Origin: an uncultured Dorea sp.
GTDB lineage: Bacteria > Bacillota > Clostridia > Lachnospirales > Lachnospiraceae
NCBI GenBank assembly: GCA_948844705.1
Contig: CAQNVT010000157.1
Span: 1 to 11,413, forward strand
Direction: 5' to 3'
Length of the DNA stretch: 11,413 bases
Positions 7,500 through 11,413 of this stretch are shown one piece after another. Below the pieces are notes generated by a model. The model was not told the origin of the DNA and ran no database searches. It saw nothing but the letters and a program-made list of their open reading frames with translations. The first letter of the stretch is position 1, and each line of letters begins with the position of its first letter. The translations under genes were made by a program, and so were the position numbers.

Positions 7500-7848
7500 T
7501 GGACCTGGCGGGAGTTGAACCCGCGTCCGAAAGCCCATCCACCAGAGCCTCTCCCATCACAGTCATTATACTTTCATTCCCTCCGAAAGCCGCCTAATGA
7601 CAGGCTGCATTCTTCAGTAGCTTCATAGATTCTTCCGCCCTCTCAAAGCTTTGAGGGTGAAGTGCTCCGCTAAGGATGAAGCCGGTTACCTAAGCCGCGG
7701 AAAGCCCGGGGCCGACTGCCGCCGTATTAGGCAGCGTACGCTAATTCTCTATTGTCTGCGTTTATATTTAATTGGAACTTTTAACGTAGTGTCCCGCTAC
7801 GGATGGCTTCTCCAACTTCCAGACCCCCGTCGAAACCAGTACAAGCCC
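7500..7848 (-). ncRNA. ssrA: Transfer-messenger RNA (tmRNA)
   Basis: Rescues stalled ribosomes by trans-translation together with SmpB. The 5' end GGGCUUG pairs with CAGGUCC at the 3' end to form the acceptor stem, including the G3-U pair that identifies it to alanyl-tRNA synthetase. The conserved UGGUUUCGACGGG D-loop region follows the 5' strand. The T arm reads GCGGG, loop UUCAACU, CCCGC. An internal reading frame encodes the tag peptide. The discriminator A is followed by TTT, so CCA is not encoded and must be added. The length is about 349 nt before CCA, as expected. The 5' end could be one base earlier (7849). The single-piece order of elements shows no circular permutation. A perfect promoter lies upstream and a strong terminator downstream. 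Confidence 0.95.
7727..7759 (-). other. tmRNA tag reading frame, ADNRELAYAA
   Basis: From the resume codon GCA at 7757-7759 the frame reads A D N R E L A Y A A and stops at TAA (7727-7729). Proteolysis tags end in small hydrophobic residues, and a final AA after a hydrophobic or aromatic residue fits recognition by ClpXP-type proteases. The resume codon is chosen by analogy with other tmRNAs, where alanine GCA is usual; an AAC precedes it in frame. Confidence 0.8.
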
Positions 7849-7904
7849 CGAATTTAAAAAGCTTATGCATGGTCCGCAGACGTATCCCCTGTTGGGTATT
7901 ACTT

Positions 7905-7933
7905 ATTATATGCAGTAAGCGCAGGTTTGTCAA
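7905..7933 (-). promoter_or_regulatory. Consensus housekeeping promoter of ssrA
   Basis: The minus strand shows perfect TTGACA (7928-7933), exactly 17 bases, and perfect TATAAT (7905-7910). Predicted initiation is near 7898, giving a leader of about 50 nt to be removed from the mature tmRNA, presumably by RNase P. The -35 box contains the TGA stop codon of psd. Confidence 0.92.
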
Positions 7934-8826
7934 GCAGGATTTTTTGTTAATTCCGATCCCTCTTTGCCTTCGCCGACCCGCTCTCCAAGCTTTACCCGTG
8001 TCTCTATCCCTCTTTTTGAATTTTCCAGAATGTCCCGGTCCGGCACTGCCCTTTCTGCCTGCGTTATAAGGATAACCGTGGAGCCTCCGAAAGCAAAATT
8101 CCCCTTTTCCTGTCCCCGTTTAACCATTTTCCCTTCCTGACGGTTCTCGATCCTTCCTACAAGCATGGCCCCTACCTCCATCTGGAGAATGACTCCGAAA
8201 TTTTCCGAGTTAAGAAGAGAATATTCCCTCGTATTTTCCTTATAGATCGGAAATCTGATGCCGGCTGCCGGATTTACAGTATGAAGTACCCCGGCAATAC
8301 GCCGCCTCGCAGACTCCTTTCCATAATCCACATAAATATACCGGTGGTAATCCTCCACACACAGCCGGAAAATCCATATATATCCGCCGCTATACCGTTT
8401 GGAAATCCTCCGATCCCTAAGAAGCTCCGAAAGGGTATACTGTGTATGCTTTATAAAAAATGTGCTCTCACTATCTGCCTTACACACTAAAAGCCTGCTG
8501 TCACAGGGGCTTATGAACGACTCCGGCGTATTGTCTATCCTTCTCGCTTCCTCCGCCATCTCTCTTGTGAAGAAATCATTATAAGACATATATCTTTTCG
8601 TCTTATAATCCGACATGTCTATCTGATGGCTCCTGATAAACGGGCGGATCAGCAGCTTAGATATCCCCGAATCCAGAAGTCTTCCGCCAAGACGCGATAC
8701 CGCAGGCCGTACCAGCAGCTTCAGGATGATCCTGCCGGATAAATGTGTATACATCCATTCAAGAAAACGATCCTGCCTTGAATTCTCCTTCTCTATATTT
8801 CCCTTTCTGTCGGCAACTAAATGCAT
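7930..8826 (-). CDS. psd: Phosphatidylserine decarboxylase proenzyme
   Basis: Membrane-associated, pyruvoyl-dependent enzyme that decarboxylates phosphatidylserine to phosphatidylethanolamine. It has 298 residues. The self-cleavage motif is GGST at 247-250, with Ser249 expected to become the pyruvoyl group; the GGST form is that of the type II-like clostridial enzymes and not the LGST of E. coli. Candidate triad partners are Asp109 in ISPCDSR and His161 in VEDYHRYIYVDYG, with a further conserved His182 in LHTVNP. The frame opens at 8856, but ATG 8826 follows GGGAGGAAAAG at ideal spacing, so it is preferred. The gene is the last in the lipid operon, 60 bases after pssA. Its TGA stop lies inside the ssrA -35 box and I see no terminator before ssrA, so operon transcripts may run into tmRNA. 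Confidence 0.93.
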   Translation of the reverse strand: MHLVADRKGNIEKENSRQDRFLEWMYTHLSGRIILKLLVRPAVSRLGGRLLDSGISKLLIRPFIRSHQIDMSDYKTKRYMSYNDFFTREMAEEARRIDNTPESFISPCDSRLLVCKADSESTFFIKHTQYTLSELLRDRRISKRYSGGYIWIFRLCVEDYHRYIYVDYGKESARRRIAGVLHTVNPAAGIRFPIYKENTREYSLLNSENFGVILQMEVGAMLVGRIENRQEGKMVKRGQEKGNFAFGGSTVILITQAERAVPDRDILENSKRGIETRVKLGERVGEGKEGSELTKNPA

Positions 8827-8886
8827 CTTTTCCTCCCTATCTGTAAGAACGTACAAACGCTAACCAGCCGTGCCATACAAAAACAA

Positions 8887-9444
8887 TCACCACAATTTCC
8901 TTATCCTGATATCCGTCACAAACAACGCGCCCACCGCTGCAACAAGAACGTGAAGTATCGCCAAAAATGCCCGATGATCCGGAAAAAACGGGGAAACGAC
9001 AAAAAATATCGGTAGTGCAATGGCCATAGAGGTGATCGGCAGTCCCTGATAATATTTTCTGTTTTCATCCGTTTCCTGCTGCCGCTTTGTCTCCATTACA
9101 TTAAAATATCCCAGACGAATCACTCCGGCCAGCCCATACAGCACCAATATCGCCATGCTGTAAATATGTCTCATCCCAAGCTTAAAGCATATGACAATAG
9201 GAAGCACTCCAAAGCAAACCATATCGCAGAGAGAATCTATCTGTATCCCAAAGCTTTTCTCATCCTCTGTCCTGTCCTTCTTCGTTCTTGCAATCTTCCC
9301 GTCAAACATATCGCAAAGCCCCGAAAGGGCAAGAAAAAAGACCGCCAGCCTTAAATGCTTCATTGACGCACAGAATATTCCGGTAACGCCCGATGCAAAA
9401 CCAATATATGTGAGAACTACCGTATAATCATAAAAACCTATCAT
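8887..9444 (-). CDS. pssA: CDP-diacylglycerol-serine O-phosphatidyltransferase
   Basis: Integral membrane enzyme that makes phosphatidylserine from CDP-diacylglycerol and serine, feeding the Psd encoded next. It has 185 residues with about six hydrophobic segments. The CDP-alcohol phosphotransferase signature is present with metal-binding Asp45, Asp48, Asp70 and Asp74 plus AR at 52-53 and Gly66 (DMFDGKIAR, later FGIQIDSLCD). The spacing between AR and Gly is 12 residues instead of the common 8, an insertion rich in charged residues (TKKDRTEDEK) that I associate with clostridial and some other PssA proteins. The ATG is one base after the stop of the upstream gene and its AGGAGGGA site lies inside that gene's last codons, so translation is coupled. 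The serine substrate is inferred mainly from the neighbouring psd. Confidence 0.92.
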   Translation of the reverse strand: MIGFYDYTVVLTYIGFASGVTGIFCASMKHLRLAVFFLALSGLCDMFDGKIARTKKDRTEDEKSFGIQIDSLCDMVCFGVLPIVICFKLGMRHIYSMAILVLYGLAGVIRLGYFNVMETKRQQETDENRKYYQGLPITSMAIALPIFFVVSPFFPDHRAFLAILHVLVAAVGALFVTDIRIRKLW

Positions 9445-9445
9445 C

Positions 9446-10504
9446 CTAATCCCTCCTGCATAAAATCCCGTTTCCTGTTTTCTCCTGCCGCCATATCGTA
9501 TAATAAAGCTGCGCCGCTATCGTGAACAATGCGCTGATCAAAAGCTGGCTGTAATATCCAAGTCCTCTCGAGAGCACCATTGCCGGCAAAAGCATTTGCC
9601 CGAAAACGGGAATAAATATTTTAAGAAACAGTGTCTCACTGATCCCCATGCCTCCCGGAAGCGGAAGCATGTCAACAGATACGGAAATCACCGCCTGTAA
9701 AAGTACAATATCAGACATGCCTGTTCCTGACATGCCAAACGCCCTGTAAACAGTCCAGGTCACTCCAAATAACGCCAGCCGCTGTGCAAAAGTAATAAAA
9801 ATCACAATAACTATCATTTTCTTATGATGCTTAAGATATTCTGCCGTTTCTCTGTAAATTTGCATCGCGCCATATAGCTTTTCCCTGCGCTCCCTGTGCC
9901 GCTTTAAAAGATGATGCTCTTCAAGCCATTCTAATCCTCCTGTCAGAATACGTTTTGCCAGAACCGGATGAAATACCAGAAGCGTCATAAAGCTGACGCA
10001 AAAAACATTCAGTAAAATTCCCAGATAAAAGACCGGCAATATTCCTTTCAGATAATGCTCCTTGAAAGCCCCGCCAAACACCAGTATTACCATACCGATC
10101 ACTACCAGCACAAGCTTATATGTAATCGTAACAACCATTAATATTACGGTTGACACGGGAATCGGAATCTTTTCCTTCTTCATATAATAGATCTGCATCG
10201 GCTGGCCCCCGCTGGCCGACGGCGTAATACAGCTGAAGAAAAAACCGACAGAAGAAAATAAAAAACAGACTCTCCTCTTCAAAAATATATGAAAGGAACG
10301 CATCATATACCAGATAATGATCGATTCACCCCATATGAAAAATATAACAAGAGCCACACCCGGGATCAGCCATCGGATATCCGCCTGCCTGACAGCCGCA
10401 AGCATCTGTCCCATATCCTCCCCATGAAAAACACCGTAGACTGTAAGCAGGAATACAACAAGCAGAAATATGCCGTCCCATACTGCCTTCCTTTTATTAT
10501 GCAT
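9446..10504 (-). CDS. UPF0104/MprF flippase-domain family membrane protein
   Basis: Polytopic membrane protein of 352 residues with about 8 hydrophobic segments, belonging to the lysylphosphatidylglycerol synthase transmembrane-like (UPF0104, YbhN/AglD) family. Hallmark blocks are ITPSASGGQPMQIYYM at 93-108 and DMLPLPGGMGISE at 278-290. In MprF the related domain flips a lipid across the membrane; this protein has no aminoacyl-transferase domain, so it may move a lipid or prenyl-linked substrate, but that is inference. The start ATG 10504 overlaps the upstream PAP2 stop by 8 bases and has AAAGGAGGA upstream. It is followed after one base by pssA. The tight coupling to phosphatidylserine and ethanolamine synthesis suggests a role in distributing or modifying those lipids. 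Confidence 0.85.
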   Translation of the reverse strand: MHNKRKAVWDGIFLLVVFLLTVYGVFHGEDMGQMLAAVRQADIRWLIPGVALVIFFIWGESIIIWYMMRSFHIFLKRRVCFLFSSVGFFFSCITPSASGGQPMQIYYMKKEKIPIPVSTVILMVVTITYKLVLVVIGMVILVFGGAFKEHYLKGILPVFYLGILLNVFCVSFMTLLVFHPVLAKRILTGGLEWLEEHHLLKRHRERREKLYGAMQIYRETAEYLKHHKKMIVIVIFITFAQRLALFGVTWTVYRAFGMSGTGMSDIVLLQAVISVSVDMLPLPGGMGISETLFLKIFIPVFGQMLLPAMVLSRGLGYYSQLLISALFTIAAQLYYTIWRQEKTGNGILCRRD

Positions 10505-11180
10505 CTGCCCTGCGTCCTCCTTTTTGAAAAAGCAGCCGTCTGTAAAAACCTGGAACGCTTCTTCGTCTTCCTATATAAAAGCAGACTTCTGCAAGCAGAA
10601 TACCTCCGATGACGTCTGCGATCACATGCTGCTTCGTAAGCAATGTTGAGGCGCAGACCAAAAGCGCCATAATGAGCGAAAAGCCCCTGTACCACAATGG
10701 TATATCCCGCCTTTTCCTGATCCCAATATAACAAAACCAGCTTACGAGACAATGAATAGACGGGAAAAGATTGTCCGCCGCATCTACAGAATACAGCCAA
10801 AGTATCGCCTGATTCCAAAATCCGCCTGATGCTACCGACGGTCTTACATTCGCCGTCGGAATCAGGAGAAAGCAGAACAGGCAAACGATCCTGGACAAAA
10901 AATCACTCCAGAAAAACCGGTATACTGCCTCCTTCTCCTGACGCGCTATTAAAATATAATTGATAAGCCAGAACAGATAGCATCCCAGATAAACAGATAT
11001 TGCCGGCGGCCAGAATGGAAGCATCCGGTCCAGGCTGCTCTCCATATTATAATGATGCCATCTCCCGGCAATCAGCCTTGCTCCCTCGTAAACCGCCGTA
11101 TTAAAGAAAAGGGCCAGAGTGAGCGGAAATAAACTATATCCCGGAATCACTCCAGCCATTATTTTACACGTTTTTCTCAT
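10497..11180 (-). CDS. PAP2-superfamily membrane lipid phosphatase or phosphotransferase
   Basis: Polytopic membrane protein of 227 residues with about six membrane segments and a basic C-terminal tail. Three PAP2 motifs are visible but the first and third diverge: LLIPTANVRP (106-114) keeps the Arg-Pro but lacks the usual leading Lys; FPSIHC (139-144) is the PSxH motif with His143; STLLTKQHVIADVIGG (178-193) keeps the His185-x3-Asp189 pair but has T-K in place of S-R. This TKQH form resembles the inositol phosphoceramide synthase-like (Aur1/PAP2_3) branch, so the reaction may be phosphohydrolysis of a lipid phosphate or head-group transfer. It is the first gene of the lipid operon, with AGGAGATAAAC before ATG 11180 and a promoter at 11221-11249. 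A role as phosphatidylglycerophosphate phosphatase is possible but unproven. Confidence 0.85.
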   Translation of the reverse strand: MRKTCKIMAGVIPGYSLFPLTLALFFNTAVYEGARLIAGRWHHYNMESSLDRMLPFWPPAISVYLGCYLFWLINYILIARQEKEAVYRFFWSDFLSRIVCLFCFLLIPTANVRPSVASGGFWNQAILWLYSVDAADNLFPSIHCLVSWFCYIGIRKRRDIPLWYRGFSLIMALLVCASTLLTKQHVIADVIGGILLAEVCFYIGRRRSVPGFYRRLLFQKGGRRADA

Positions 11181-11220
11181 GTTTATCTCCTGTCATGCAA
11201 TATTATCAAGTACATGAAAG

Positions 11221-11249
11221 AGTATAACAAGTCATGAATTATTACTCAA
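11221..11249 (-). promoter_or_regulatory. Promoter of the PAP2-flippase-pssA-psd operon
   Basis: The minus strand has TTGAGT (4 of 6), a 17-base spacer and TATACT (5 of 6) preceded by TGT, an extended -10. It is about 40 bases upstream of the PAP2 ATG. The -35 box overlaps the outer arm of a nested inverted repeat by two bases, so it could be subject to control. Confidence 0.55.
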
Positions 11250-11297
11250 GAATCTTCCATATTTCTTTAGAAATATTCAGAAAACGTTAAGATTCTT
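11248..11297. repeat. Nested inverted repeats upstream of the lipid operon
   Basis: Outer arms AAGAATCTT (11248-11256) and AAGATTCTT (11289-11297) are exact 9-bp complements. Between them ATATTTCT (11259-11266) and AGAAATAT (11269-11276) form a second perfect 8-bp palindrome with a 2-base centre. On the plus strand the outer right arm is followed by three more T. It may be an operator for the adjacent promoter, a weak terminator, or chance in AT-rich DNA. Confidence 0.4.
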
Positions 11298-11413
11298 TTT
11301 GTGCATTATTGCCCGAAAACCTCTGCGGCTTATTGACTATGACATCGATGGAAAAGCTGAAAGAAGTATTTGAAGTTAACTTTTTTGCGCAGATCCATAT
11401 CATGCAGATTGCG
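11271..11413 (+). pseudogene. 5'-truncated, probably frameshifted short-chain dehydrogenase remnant
   Basis: This is the only plus-strand coding signal, running off the right edge. From about 11321 the frame reads CGLLTMTSMEKLKEVFEV and then NFFAQIHIMQIA, which matches the middle of short-chain dehydrogenase/reductase proteins, the stretch after the NNAG motif where EVN-F-A is typical. The frame is closed by TAA at 11288-11290, and the N-terminal TGxxxGxG cofactor motif is absent from the window; upstream is the lipid-operon promoter region. Residual similarity seems to continue leftwards only if frames are shifted: KYSENVKILFV in one phase, then ATT ATT GCC where AAT AAT GCC (NNA) would be expected. 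I infer a decayed gene. Alternatively, translation could start at ATG 11339 in a short unrelated protein; I see no ribosome binding site there. Confidence 0.45.

Noticed and set aside
7651..7857. Small plus-strand protein gene of 68 codons
   Set aside because: It lies across the tmRNA on the opposite strand and shows no recognisable protein features.
8827..8886. Terminator or regulatory RNA in the 60-base gap between pssA and psd
   Set aside because: I found only short weak pairings and no U tract; the gap mainly holds the psd ribosome binding site.
10366..10884. 172-codon minus-strand open frame across the PAP2/flippase junction
   Set aside because: It is a shadow frame over two genes with clear family motifs, has odd Cys/Arg-rich composition and lacks a convincing ribosome binding site.

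Overview
This is an ordinary chromosomal stretch from a low-to-moderate GC Gram-positive bacterium, most likely an anaerobic clostridium of the Lachnospiraceae type. The signs are strong AGGAGG-type ribosome binding sites, a clostridial-type phosphatidylserine synthase and type II-like decarboxylase, a VanS-like sensor kinase, Gram-positive extended -10 promoters and a tmRNA with no encoded CCA. I give no species. All intact genes lie on the minus strand, so transcription runs from high to low coordinates. There is no gene-free stretch longer than about 235 bases. I see no IS element, CRISPR array, phage gene or tRNA gene.

From right to left: (1) 11181-11413 is an intergenic region holding a good promoter, a nested inverted repeat and, on the plus strand at the window edge, what looks like a 5'-truncated short-chain dehydrogenase remnant. 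(2) 7930-11180 is a tightly packed membrane-lipid operon: PAP2-type lipid phosphatase, UPF0104/MprF-like flippase-domain protein, PssA and Psd. PssA plus Psd convert CDP-diacylglycerol to phosphatidylethanolamine, and the two membrane proteins upstream probably process or move a lipid. (3) 7384-7933 is ssrA (tmRNA), with a perfect consensus promoter whose -35 box contains the psd stop codon, a predicted tag ADNRELAYAA, and a strong terminator. (4) 5861-7352 is a single-gene unit for an NCS2 (AzgA-type) purine permease, with its own promoter and terminator. (5) 3362-5851 is a sensing block: an ECF sigma factor overlapping its membrane-bound anti-sigma factor, with a candidate self-regulated ECF promoter, followed by an OmpR-type response regulator and its histidine kinase joined end to end. 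(6) 1-1884 holds hisH and hisF (both subunits of imidazole glycerol phosphate synthase) followed by ung, which runs off the left edge.

The most interesting points are the self-controlled sigma/anti-sigma module next to a two-component system, the four-gene lipid operon with a divergent PAP2 protein, the psd stop codon embedded in the ssrA promoter, and the degraded dehydrogenase with nested inverted repeats at the right edge. I found no convincing wholly new system.
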